Source of the DNA: SIG603 sp963621245
Lineage (GTDB): Bacteria; Bacillota; Clostridia; Oscillospirales; Acutalibacteraceae
Length of the DNA: 64,000 nucleotides
Direction: 5' to 3'
NCBI GenBank assembly: GCA_963621245.1
Contig: CAVFCW010000003.1
Coordinates: 156,711-220,710 of the forward strand
Shown here: one piece after another, positions 8,724 to 16,799 of the stretch
Layout of the letters: every line of letters begins with the position of its first letter
Position numbering within the stretch: position 1 is the stretch's first letter
The notes under the pieces: model-generated
Told to the model about the DNA's origin: nothing
The model's input: the letters and a program-made list of their open reading frames with translations, nothing else
Database searches by the model: none
Made by a program: the position numbers and the translations under genes

Positions 8724-8829
8724 TATCACACAGCATAATCAGAAACTATTAAATTTACGATATTTTTATCAGATTTGAGACTTCTTAATCTTTTCGAATA
8801 AAGTGAATTGTGATACTATAAATGTGATA
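8724..8829. promoter_or_regulatory. TGTGATA repeats between AraC gene and sugar operon
   Basis: Two direct copies of TGTGATA (8809-8815 and 8823-8829, 14 bp apart) lie over the probable promoter of the AraC gene. One inverted copy (TATCACA, 8724-8730) lies over the promoter region of the divergent sugar operon. Direct repeats on one helix face are the usual AraC-family target, so these may be the regulator's sites for both promoters. Function is inferred. Confidence 0.45.
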
Positions 8830-8858
8830 ATAGTCTAAAAAGCGAGATAACAAAAACT

Positions 8859-10079
8859 ATGAATACAGAGAGCAAAATTCCAGATTTATGGAACGATATT
8901 TTCCTTATCAGCGATATTCCCTTTTGGATAGCGGATAAAAAACAAGGAAAGATCTATGCCTATCCAAACAGTATTGAAAAATCCGTACATTCGTTTTTCT
9001 TTGATTATCTCGAGGTTGAGGTTAAAAGACACGGGCTTAAGGATGATTTGATGCTGACCTTTATAACAGACTTTTATTATCTGATTCTTGCCCCAATTGA
9101 CGAAAATATAATTCTCGGAAGCGTCCCCCTTGCCACCCAACGCCCCGCACCCATGCCGTTTAACTTTGTCCGTCATTTTGTTACGGAGGAAAAATCGTCT
9201 GATTTCGTCAATTTTCTTGCGCACACGAGAACCCAGACAATTGCTCACGCCATGAGCTTTGCAAATCTTATCAGAAGCGTTTGCAACGGAAAAAAATTTG
9301 ACGGAATTAAATTCTATCGCCACAGACCGAACCAAGATTCCGATCTCGACGAGATAGAGAGGCTTGACCGTGAGGGCGAGAAAAGCGCGCAGAGTGACTT
9401 TCTGTTCTTTAATATGACAGAGTTCTATGAAAAAGAAATAAAGCGTGCGATAACCGACGGCGACATTGAGTCTTTTCGGCAGTTTATGTCAAAGACACCG
9501 GAAACGGGACTCGGACACATAAGCACAGATCCCATTCAGGAACAAAAATACCGTGCTGTTCTTTCAATCTCGGCTTTTACGAGAGCGGCGATTGAAGCAG
9601 GACTTGACGCTCAACTCGCTTTCTCGTTAAGTGACGGTTACTGCCTTGAGTTGGATTCTTTGAAAACCGTCTCGGCTGTGCAAAGACTTTCCTTTATTGC
9701 GGGCGAAGATTTTTGCAAAAAAATAATGGATTTAAAAGGCAAACAGGAATACTCAAAAGAGGTTTCACGCTGCGTAAGATATATCTATTCTCATCTTTAT
9801 GATCCGATAAATGTTTCGGAGCTTGAGCCTGTTGCAAACATGAACAAAAGAACTTTGACCATTAAATTCCGAAACGAAACGGGAATGACTATACCTGAGT
9901 TTGCGCTTGATAAAAAGCTGAAAGAGGCAAAATATTTACTAAATACTTCCGATATGTCAATAGGCGATATAAGCTATTTATTGTGCTTTTCGTCGCAAAG
10001 CCACTTCACGAGCAAATTTAGGGAAAAGTACGGCGTTACGCCTAAGAAATATCTGCAATCGGTGAAACAAAAGAACTAA
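8859..10079 (+). CDS. AraC-family transcriptional regulator
   Basis: This 406-residue regulator has a long N-terminal region of no recognised ligand domain (about residues 1-290) and a C-terminal double-HTH AraC domain of about 100 residues. The latter contains 'MNKRTLTIKFRNETGMTIP' and the family signature 'SSQSHFTSKFREKYGVTPKKY'. It is divergent from the sugar operon at 7.7-8.7 kb and most likely activates it when the imported sugar is present. The upstream ribosome site is weak (GCGAGATAAC). The gene ends before a strong hairpin shared with pcrA. Confidence 0.9.
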   Translation: MNTESKIPDLWNDIFLISDIPFWIADKKQGKIYAYPNSIEKSVHSFFFDYLEVEVKRHGLKDDLMLTFITDFYYLILAPIDENIILGSVPLATQRPAPMPFNFVRHFVTEEKSSDFVNFLAHTRTQTIAHAMSFANLIRSVCNGKKFDGIKFYRHRPNQDSDLDEIERLDREGEKSAQSDFLFFNMTEFYEKEIKRAITDGDIESFRQFMSKTPETGLGHISTDPIQEQKYRAVLSISAFTRAAIEAGLDAQLAFSLSDGYCLELDSLKTVSAVQRLSFIAGEDFCKKIMDLKGKQEYSKEVSRCVRYIYSHLYDPINVSELEPVANMNKRTLTIKFRNETGMTIPEFALDKKLKEAKYLLNTSDMSIGDISYLLCFSSQSHFTSKFREKYGVTPKKYLQSVKQKN

Positions 10080-10087
10080 ACAAAAGC

Positions 10088-10177
10088 AAAAAACAGAACC
10101 GCCTGTACCTACCCCCAATCGTTAGATTTTTTCGTCTAACTTTTGGGGGGCGGCGCAGAAAGCAGTTCTGTTTTTCC
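10088..10177. terminator. Bidirectional nested-stem terminator between AraC gene and pcrA
   Basis: An outer stem AACAGAAC/GTTCTGTT is followed by TTTT on the plus strand and preceded by an A-run (a T-run on minus). It encloses an inner stem built from CCCCCAA/TTGGGGG and TTAGA/TCTAA. It serves convergent genes ending at 10079 (+) and 10195 (-). Confidence 0.8.
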
Positions 10178-10194
10178 GTTCCTATATTAATTTT

Positions 10195-12597
10195 TTATCC
10201 CGTGACTTTTTCGAGCCTTGCGAAATTAGCCATAAGCTTTTTCGTGCCGACTTTCTCAAACGAGATCTCGAGAAGGAAGTCGTTGCCCATTTTTGTTACC
10301 GACAGCACAAGTCCCTTTCCGAAAGTTTTGTGCATAACGGTATCGCCGGCATTGTATGTACCTGCCGGGGTCGGCTTGACCTTGGGCGGAGCGGAAAATC
10401 CGCCGCCGAACGGCTTTGCTTTTGTCGGAGTTTTCTCGCTCGGAGCAGAGAACTGTGCGCTCGCAAACATATTGTTGAACGTCATTTTTTCTCTTGACGA
10501 ACGTCTCTCGATAAGCTCCGTGGGAATCTCCCTTGCAAAACACGAAAGCTTGTTTCTGTTCGTCTGACCGAATACCATTCTTTGCTCGGCATTGAGAATA
10601 AACAGCCTTTCTTTTGCTCTCGTAACGGCAACGTAAGCAAGTCTTCTCTCCTCCTCAAGCTCCTCGGGATTGTAGATCGAGCTTCTTCCCGGGAAAACTC
10701 CGTCCTCCCAGCCGGGTAAAAAGACTATCGGAAATTCAAGTCCCTTTGCGCTGTGAACCGTCATAAGTACAACGGTATCCGACTCGTTGTCGTAATTGTC
10801 AATATCGGTAATAAGTGCGATTTCCTCGAGGAAGTCCGTAAGGTTTCCGCCATCCTCCTCGTAACGTGCGATGTTGGATGCAAGCTCCTTGACGTTCTCT
10901 ATTTTGTCGTCCGCTCTGTCGGGGTCGCTTGTTTTCAGATATGAGAGATAATTTGTTTTCTCGAGAATTGCCGAATAAATATCGCTTATCTTGTATTCCT
11001 CATTGTCAAGCATATCGCTCAATTCGTCAATCATTGCCGTGAATGACTTCAAGCCCTTTGCGGCACGTGAAAGTTTTGGAAAATCCTCCGCATGGCACAT
11101 AACCTCGTACATGCTCTCGCCTATCTGGCGTGAGATTTCCTCCACGTTGTCAACGCTCGTGTTTCCTATGCTTCTCTTGGGCGTATTGATAATTCTTCTG
11201 AGTCTTATCTCGTCATCGTGATTGTTGATTACGGAGAGATAAGCGAGAAGATCTTTAATCTCGGCACGCTCGTAGAATCTTAAACCGCCCAAAATTCTGT
11301 GCGGAATTCCCTGTTTTGCAAACATACGCTCAAAGGATAGCGACTGCGAGTTCATTCGGTAAAGTATCGCATAGTCTGAATATTTTTTACCCTCGGCAAC
11401 ACCCTTTAAAATTTCCTCGGCAATTTTATCCGCCTCGTCCTGTTCGTCTCTTGCGGTTATAAGGACGATTTTATCGCCCTCGCCGTTTTGAGTCCACAGA
11501 TTTTTACCTTTTCTCTCGGTGTTGTTCTCTATAATTGCGTTGGCGGCATCAAGAATATTCTGCGTTGAGCGGTAGTTCTGCTCAAGTCTTATAACTTTTG
11601 CGCCAGAAAAAGTCTTTTCAAAGCTCATGATGTTCTCAATTGTCGCACCTCTGAACTTATAAATGCTCTGGTCGTCATCACCAACTACGCAGATATTTTG
11701 GCTCTTTTCAGCCAAAAGCTTAACAAAACGGTACTGGGCGTGGTTTGTGTCCTGATACTCGTCAACCATTAAATAACGGAATCTGTTCTGATAGTATTCG
11801 AGAACATCGTCGTTTTCTTCCAAGAGTTTTACTGTATTAACTATGAGATCGTCAAAGTCCATAGCGTCGGCGTCTCTCAGTTTTTTCTGATAAAGCTCGT
11901 AGCAAAGGCTTATTTTCTTGAGTCTGTAATCATCGCCCGCATTACTTTTGAATTCCTCTGGATCGATAAGCGAATCCTTTGCGTGAGAAATCTCGTTGAT
12001 TACGCTCTTAATCGGAAAAGCCTTGTCAGAAACATTCAGCTGCTTCATGCACTCTTTCATCATGCGCTTGCAGTCGTCGGAATCGTAAATTGTGAAATGG
12101 CTTGTGTAACCAAGTCTGTCGGCGTCTCTTCTTAACATTCTCGCACAGCTTGAATGGAAAGTGCTTGCCCAAATCTCGTTTCCGTCATCTTCACCGAGCA
12201 TATTGCAAAGTCTCTCTTTTAATTCGCCAGCCGCCTTATTTGTAAAGGTTATCGCCATAATCTTCCAAGGCTTACAAGCAGAAACGCTTATGTGTCTTAT
12301 TGTCTCGTTAGCAAGGCTTTCTTTGTCTTCAAGGTATGCTCTCATATTGAGAACATCGTCCTCGGTTACCTCTTCAGGCACAAAAGTCGAGTCCCATGCC
12401 TTGCCGTATTTGATGAGGTTTGCGATTCTGTTAACGACAACGGTTGTTTTTCCCGAACCCGCACCGGCCAAAATGAGGACGGGGCCGTCTGCCGTGAAAA
12501 CAGCCTCTCTCTGCCTGTCGTTCATACGCTTAAAGTCCTTTGCGAGAACCTGTTTTCTTAAATCTATAAATTCTTCTCTTGATGTGGTATTTAACAT
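10195..12597 (-). CDS. pcrA: ATP-dependent DNA helicase PcrA/UvrD
   Basis: This 800-residue superfamily 1A 3'-5' helicase works in repair, plasmid replication and removal of RecA filaments. Motif I is 'LAGAGSGKTT' (about residues 42-51), motif Ia 'ITFTNKAAGELKER', motif II 'YLMVDEYQDTN', motif III 'GDDDQSIYKFRGA', motif IV 'LEQNYRSTQNIL' and motif V/VI 'LMTVHSAKGLEFPIVFLPG' and 'RRLAYVAVTRAKERL'. The C-terminal beta domain 'AGDTVMHKTFGKGLVLS' that contacts RNA polymerase in Gram-positive PcrA is present. It is monocistronic, with a good promoter upstream and a shared terminator downstream. Confidence 0.97.
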   Translation of the reverse strand: MLNTTSREEFIDLRKQVLAKDFKRMNDRQREAVFTADGPVLILAGAGSGKTTVVVNRIANLIKYGKAWDSTFVPEEVTEDDVLNMRAYLEDKESLANETIRHISVSACKPWKIMAITFTNKAAGELKERLCNMLGEDDGNEIWASTFHSSCARMLRRDADRLGYTSHFTIYDSDDCKRMMKECMKQLNVSDKAFPIKSVINEISHAKDSLIDPEEFKSNAGDDYRLKKISLCYELYQKKLRDADAMDFDDLIVNTVKLLEENDDVLEYYQNRFRYLMVDEYQDTNHAQYRFVKLLAEKSQNICVVGDDDQSIYKFRGATIENIMSFEKTFSGAKVIRLEQNYRSTQNILDAANAIIENNTERKGKNLWTQNGEGDKIVLITARDEQDEADKIAEEILKGVAEGKKYSDYAILYRMNSQSLSFERMFAKQGIPHRILGGLRFYERAEIKDLLAYLSVINNHDDEIRLRRIINTPKRSIGNTSVDNVEEISRQIGESMYEVMCHAEDFPKLSRAAKGLKSFTAMIDELSDMLDNEEYKISDIYSAILEKTNYLSYLKTSDPDRADDKIENVKELASNIARYEEDGGNLTDFLEEIALITDIDNYDNESDTVVLMTVHSAKGLEFPIVFLPGWEDGVFPGRSSIYNPEELEEERRLAYVAVTRAKERLFILNAEQRMVFGQTNRNKLSCFAREIPTELIERRSSREKMTFNNMFASAQFSAPSEKTPTKAKPFGGGFSAPPKVKPTPAGTYNAGDTVMHKTFGKGLVLSVTKMGNDFLLEISFEKVGTKKLMANFARLEKVTG

Positions 12598-12685
12598 TTA
12601 ATTCCCTTTTCTTTTGAGTTTTATTGCTTTTGGGTTATTAAGACCGAATGACCCCACTTTTTAAGGCGGGGCAAACGCACATAAG

Positions 12686-12714
12686 ATTATATATCATTTG
12701 ACCGTTACAATCAA
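12686..12714 (-). promoter_or_regulatory. SigA-type promoter of pcrA
   Basis: On the minus strand, TTGATT (12709-12714) and TATAAT (12686-12691) are separated by 17 bp. They lie about 85 bp before the pcrA start. Apart from this and the downstream small gene's promoter, the region 12598-12838 shows only a CCCC/GGGG inverted repeat near 12654-12670. Confidence 0.7.
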
Positions 12715-12838
12715 TCAAAAACAATCAAAACACGGTAATGTGCCGATTGTTGTTCCAAAACGAACCCCACCCTCTGTAATTTGAGACTTATCAGGAAAAT
12801 TTATTGCAAACGATTAAAGCTTTTAAACACAAACTTTA

Positions 12839-12867
12839 TTTACAACCTTGCTTTTTAGTGATAAAAT
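12839..12867 (+). promoter_or_regulatory. Promoter of the 32-residue membrane peptide
   Basis: TTTACA (12839-12844) and TAAAAT (12862-12867) have exact 17-bp spacing. The start codon of the small gene is 32 bp downstream of the -10. It could also serve metG, for which no closer promoter is obvious. Confidence 0.6.
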
Positions 12868-12898
12868 AACCTTAATTGTGACAAGGGAGATGATATTA

Positions 12899-12997
12899 AT
12901 GAGCGAGAAAAACCGCAAGCTGTTCATAAGAATAGTCTCATGTTTTCTTGCCGTGCTTATGATCTTATCGGTCTTTGCATCGGTACTTTTTAATTAA
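12899..12997 (+). CDS. 32-residue single-pass membrane peptide
   Basis: This small gene has ATG with an AAGGGAG ribosome site and a TAA stop after 32 codons. The product has a basic N-terminus (SEKNRKLFIRI) followed by a hydrophobic helix of about 19 residues (FLAVLMILSVFASVLFN end). The design, a positively charged start then one membrane span, recalls the Prli42 class of Firmicutes membrane micropeptides, but no specific family is claimed. It has its own promoter and lies 68 bp before metG. Coding status is inferred from the promoter, ribosome site and sensible topology. Confidence 0.6.
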   Translation: MSEKNRKLFIRIVSCFLAVLMILSVFASVLFN

Positions 12998-13065
12998 TCC
13001 CGGAAAAAATAAAACACGGTTTGATTTGGGCTTTTCTTATTCAAACCGTCAAAGAGGTAAAATAT

Positions 13066-15015
13066 ATGGCAAATAAAGGAAAATACTATCTTACTACCGC
13101 TATCGCTTACGCAAGCGGCAGACCGCACATCGGCAACACCTACGAGATTGTTCTCGCAGACTCAATCGCAAGATACAAGCGTCTTGAGGGCTACGACGTT
13201 TTCTTCCAGACAGGCACCGACGAGCACGGTCAGAAAATTGAGGAAAAAGCAAACGCCGCCGGCGTAACTCCCAAGGAGTATGTCGACAAGGTTGCGGGTG
13301 TAATCAAGGCTAACTGGGACGTCATGAACACAAGCTATGATAAATTTATCAGAACAACAGACGACTACCACGAGCGTCAGGTTCAGAAAATTTTTAAAAA
13401 GCTTTACGATAAGGGCGACATCTACAAGGGATACTACGAGGGACTTTACTGCACACCGTGCGAGAGCTTCTTCACGGAGTCTCAGCTTGTTGACGGCAAA
13501 TGCCCCGACTGCGGCAGAGAGGTAAAGCCGGCTAAGGAAGAGGCTTACTTCTTCAAGATGAGCAAATATGCCGACAGACTCATAGAGCACATCAACTCTC
13601 ACCCCGAGTTCATTCAGCCGGTTCAGAGAAAGAACGAGATGATGAATAACTTCCTTCTCCCCGGTCTTCAGGATCTTTGCGTCTCGAGAACATCATTTAA
13701 GTGGGGTGTTCCCGTTGACTTCGATCCCAAGCACGTTGTTTATGTTTGGCTTGACGCTCTCACAAACTACATCACAGGTATCGGCTACGATGCTGACGGA
13801 AACAGCACCGAGCAGTTCGGCAAACTTTGGCCCGCAGACTTGCACCTTATCGGAAAGGACATCATCCGTTTCCACACAATCTACTGGCCGATATTCCTCA
13901 TGGCTCTCGATATTCCCCTTCCTAAGCAGGTTTTCGGTCATCCGTGGCTTCTTCAGGGCGGCGACAAAATGTCCAAGTCCAAGGGCAATGTTATTTATGC
14001 CGACGATCTCGTCGAGCTTTACGGCGTTGACGCAGCGAGATATTTCGTAATTCACGAGATGCCTTTTGAGTCCGACGGTACAATCACTTGGGAACTCATG
14101 ACCGAGAGAACAAACTCCGACCTCGCAAACACCCTCGGTAACCTTGTCAACAGAACAATTGCCATGACAAACAAGTATTTCGGCGGTGTTGTCGAGAACA
14201 CGGGCGTAAACGAAGAGGTTGACGACGAACTCAAGGCAGTTGTTACATCCGCACGCGAGAAAGTAACAGCTAAAATGGATAAATTAAGAGTTGCCGACGC
14301 ACTCACCGAGATTTTCACGGTATACAAGCGCTGCAACAAGTATATTGACGAGACCATGCCCTGGGCACTCGCAAAGGACGAAGAGAAACTTTCGAGACTT
14401 AAAACTGTTCTCTATAACCTCGTTGAGAGTATTTGCATCGCAACAACTCTCCTCAAGCCTTTCCTTCCCGACACTGCCGATAAGATTTTCGCTCAGCTCG
14501 GCACCGAGATAAGAGAGTATGACGATCTCGATAAGTTCGGACTTTATCCGAACGGCGGCAAGGTAACAGATAAGCCCGAGATTCTCTTTGCAAGAATAGA
14601 TCAAAAGGAAATGGACGCTAAAATCGAGGCTGTCATGGCAAAATACGCGCCCAAGGAGGAAGAGCCCGAGGACGACTACGAGGAGCTTCCGAAGATTGAC
14701 TTTGATGATTTTGCAAAGGTCGAGATGAAGGTTGTCGTTGTCAAGGACTGCGAAAAGGTAAAGAAAGCAAAAAAGCTTCTCAAGTTCACTCTTGACGACG
14801 GTCACGGCGAGAGAACAATCGTTTCGGGAATTGCAAAGTGGTATCAGCCCGAAGAGCTTGTCGGCAAACACCTTGTTGCCGTAACAAATCTCAAACCGAG
14901 AACCCTTTGCGGCATCGAGTCCAACGGTATGCTTCTTTCGGCAGAGATTGACGAGGAGAACATCAAGCTCATCATGGTTGACGAGAGCATTCCCGCAGGA
15001 GCAAGACTTTCATGA
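13066..15015 (+). CDS. metG: Methionyl-tRNA synthetase
   Basis: This 649-residue enzyme charges tRNA-Met. The ATG at 13066 follows an AGAGG site; an in-frame extension to 13021 is not conserved. HIGH-type motif 'RPHIGNTYEI' is near residue 20, a zinc-knuckle insert 'CTPCES...GKCPDCG' near residues 128-150, and 'KMSKSKGN' near residue 305. The C-terminal tRNA-binding OB domain (Trbp111-like, 'DFDDFAKVEMKVVVVKDCEKV') ends with 'ESNGMLLSAE'. Its stop overlaps the start of tatD by 4 bp, a pairing common in Firmicutes. No T-box is seen upstream. Confidence 0.97.
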   Translation: MANKGKYYLTTAIAYASGRPHIGNTYEIVLADSIARYKRLEGYDVFFQTGTDEHGQKIEEKANAAGVTPKEYVDKVAGVIKANWDVMNTSYDKFIRTTDDYHERQVQKIFKKLYDKGDIYKGYYEGLYCTPCESFFTESQLVDGKCPDCGREVKPAKEEAYFFKMSKYADRLIEHINSHPEFIQPVQRKNEMMNNFLLPGLQDLCVSRTSFKWGVPVDFDPKHVVYVWLDALTNYITGIGYDADGNSTEQFGKLWPADLHLIGKDIIRFHTIYWPIFLMALDIPLPKQVFGHPWLLQGGDKMSKSKGNVIYADDLVELYGVDAARYFVIHEMPFESDGTITWELMTERTNSDLANTLGNLVNRTIAMTNKYFGGVVENTGVNEEVDDELKAVVTSAREKVTAKMDKLRVADALTEIFTVYKRCNKYIDETMPWALAKDEEKLSRLKTVLYNLVESICIATTLLKPFLPDTADKIFAQLGTEIREYDDLDKFGLYPNGGKVTDKPEILFARIDQKEMDAKIEAVMAKYAPKEEEPEDDYEELPKIDFDDFAKVEMKVVVVKDCEKVKKAKKLLKFTLDDGHGERTIVSGIAKWYQPEELVGKHLVAVTNLKPRTLCGIESNGMLLSAEIDEENIKLIMVDESIPAGARLS

Positions 15016-15773
15016 TCTTCGACTCACATTCGCACTATGACGATGAGGCCTTTGACGCAGACAGAGAAGAGCTTTTAAGAGAAATTCTCCCTCAAAAGGG
15101 CGTCGAGGGCGTCATCGATATGAGTTCGAGCTTCGAGAGCATCGATAAGGTGTTAAAGCTCACAGAAGAGTTTCCGAACGTTTACGGCGCAGTGGGAATT
15201 CACCCCGAGAACGCACTTAATCTTCCCGAAAACTGGCTCGAGTATGTTGAAGAATGCACCAAGCACGAGAAAATCGTTGCTATCGGTGAAATCGGACTTG
15301 ACTACTACTGGGAGGACGAATGTCCCCGAGAGATACAAAAGCCTGTTTTCATCGAACAGATTAAGCTTGCAAACCGCTTGAGTCTGCCCATTTCGGTTCA
15401 CGACCGTGACGCTCACGGCGATACATTCGATATTCTGCGTGAGTACAAACCGAGGGGCGTGGTTCACTGTTTTTCGGGCAGCGTGGAAATGTCAAGAGAA
15501 ATAGTAAAGCTTGGAATGTACATCGGAGTTGGCGGCGTTGTCACATTTAAAAACGCAAGACATTCTGTCGAGGTTGTACGTGACATTCCGCTTGAGAGAC
15601 TTCTTCTCGAGACGGATTGCCCCTACCTCTCACCCGTGCCGATGCGCGGCAAGCGAAACGATTCTTCGCTTATTGCTTACACGGCGGCAAAGGTTGCGGA
15701 AATAAGAGAAATCTCAATTGACGAGGTTCTTTCGGCTTCAAGGCAGAACATCAAAGATTTGTTCGGAATTTAA
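15012..15773 (+). CDS. tatD: TatD-family metal-dependent hydrolase/DNase
   Basis: This 253-residue TIM-barrel amidohydrolase carries 'DSHSHYDD' (metal-binding His pair), 'GEIGLDYYW', 'PISVHDRDAH', 'VVHCFSGS' and 'LLETDCPYLSPVP'. The family is a 3'-5' exonuclease/deoxyribonuclease implicated in DNA repair and D-aminoacyl-tRNA metabolism. Translationally coupled to metG by an ATGA overlap. It is followed by a strong terminator. Confidence 0.95.
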   Translation: MIFDSHSHYDDEAFDADREELLREILPQKGVEGVIDMSSSFESIDKVLKLTEEFPNVYGAVGIHPENALNLPENWLEYVEECTKHEKIVAIGEIGLDYYWEDECPREIQKPVFIEQIKLANRLSLPISVHDRDAHGDTFDILREYKPRGVVHCFSGSVEMSREIVKLGMYIGVGGVVTFKNARHSVEVVRDIPLERLLLETDCPYLSPVPMRGKRNDSSLIAYTAAKVAEIREISIDEVLSASRQNIKDLFGI

Positions 15774-15791
15774 AAATCAATATACATAAAG

Positions 15792-15832
15792 AAAACGGAG
15801 AGAATTTTTGATTCTCTCCGTTTGATTTTTTA
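15792..15832. terminator. Terminator (tatD, probably bidirectional)
   Basis: The stem AAACGGAGAGAAT / ATTCTCTCCGTTT is perfect over 13 bp, followed on plus by GATTTTTTATT. On minus it lies just after the last gene of the opposing operon, with a shorter T-tract. Confidence 0.9.
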
Positions 15833-15840
15833 TTGATTCT

Positions 15841-16254
15841 TTATTTACTTTTTCTTCTCGGTTTAACCACATATGTCAAACACGCATTGTAAATAAGCGG
15901 CAGAATAAACATCAAAAGCGAAAGAACGATGTCGTGAACCGTTAGGTAAACGCCGAAACCGACCTTGAGCGAAAATGTCACGGTATAAAGAAGAGCCGCC
16001 AAGAGCATATAAACCACAAGCTTGATAAGTTTTCTCCTGTGACCGTTGCGCACACCGGATACACTCACGATTCCCGCGACAACCAAATAAAAGGTTTGGA
16101 GAAAAATTTCAAAAAACGTGAACGGCAGCGGAAACATTCTGAAATAAAAACTGCCCGCATGAATGATGTTCAGTTTGATGAAATAGTAGTAAATCACAAG
16201 AGCTATCGGAAATATCGGTATGCTTACAAGCTTTACCTGTTTTTTAACGCTCAT
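15841..16254 (-). CDS. Small integral membrane protein of unknown function
   Basis: A 137-residue protein with about four hydrophobic helices (roughly residues 10-30, 45-66, 76-98 and 105-130), a basic N-terminus and a basic C-terminus (VVKPRRKSK). No family is recognised. It overlaps the preceding yfcE by 4 bp (ATGA) and is the last gene of the six-gene operon starting at 21526, ahead of a terminator. Confidence 0.75.
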   Translation of the reverse strand: MSVKKQVKLVSIPIFPIALVIYYYFIKLNIIHAGSFYFRMFPLPFTFFEIFLQTFYLVVAGIVSVSGVRNGHRRKLIKLVVYMLLAALLYTVTFSLKVGFGVYLTVHDIVLSLLMFILPLIYNACLTYVVKPRRKSK

Positions 16255-16799
16255 AAGATGTAAGACTTGACTTCTTCGCCGTCAAGAACTTTCCAAACGA
16301 TTTTCTCGTCGTCGATAACCATATAACCGTGGTGGCTGTTCTCTTTCGGAATTGAAACCGAACCCGGGTTGATATATGTGAAATTATCGTGCTCATTGAG
16401 TGCCGGCACGTGAGTGTGACCGTTGAGAAGAATGTCTCCCTTTTTGAGCTTGGGCGGATTATTCTCACCGTAAATATGTCCGTGAGTTGCAAATATCATT
16501 CTGTTTCCCGCAAAAAGCACGCAGTAATCGGCAAGGCACGGGAAATTAAGCACCATTTGATCGACCTCTGCCTCGCAGTTTCCTCTTACGCAGAGAATCT
16601 TAGAGCTAACTTTCTCGTCATTCAAAAGTGCGATAACCTCCTTTGGAGCGTACTCCTTAGGAAGATCGTTTCTCGGGCCGTGATAGAGCAAATCTCCGAG
16701 AAGAAGAAGTCTGTCGGGATTTTCTCTCTCAAATGCATCGAGCATCTCACGGCAATAGTAAGCCGAGCCGTGAATATCGGAAGCAACCATTATTTTCAT
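16251..16799 (-). CDS. yfcE: YfcE-family metallophosphodiesterase
   Basis: This 182-residue calcineurin-like phosphoesterase carries all five motifs: 'DIHG' (residues 8-11), 'GDLLYHGPRN', 'RGNCE', 'THGH' and 'GHTHVP'. YfcE/MJ0936-type enzymes are manganese-dependent phosphodiesterases with unclear natural substrates. The length is typical. It overlaps the upstream CmpB-like gene by 1 bp and the downstream membrane gene by 4 bp, so expression is coupled. Confidence 0.92.
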   Translation of the reverse strand: MKIMVASDIHGSAYYCREMLDAFERENPDRLLLLGDLLYHGPRNDLPKEYAPKEVIALLNDEKVSSKILCVRGNCEAEVDQMVLNFPCLADYCVLFAGNRMIFATHGHIYGENNPPKLKKGDILLNGHTHVPALNEHDNFTYINPGSVSIPKENSHHGYMVIDDEKIVWKVLDGEEVKSYIL

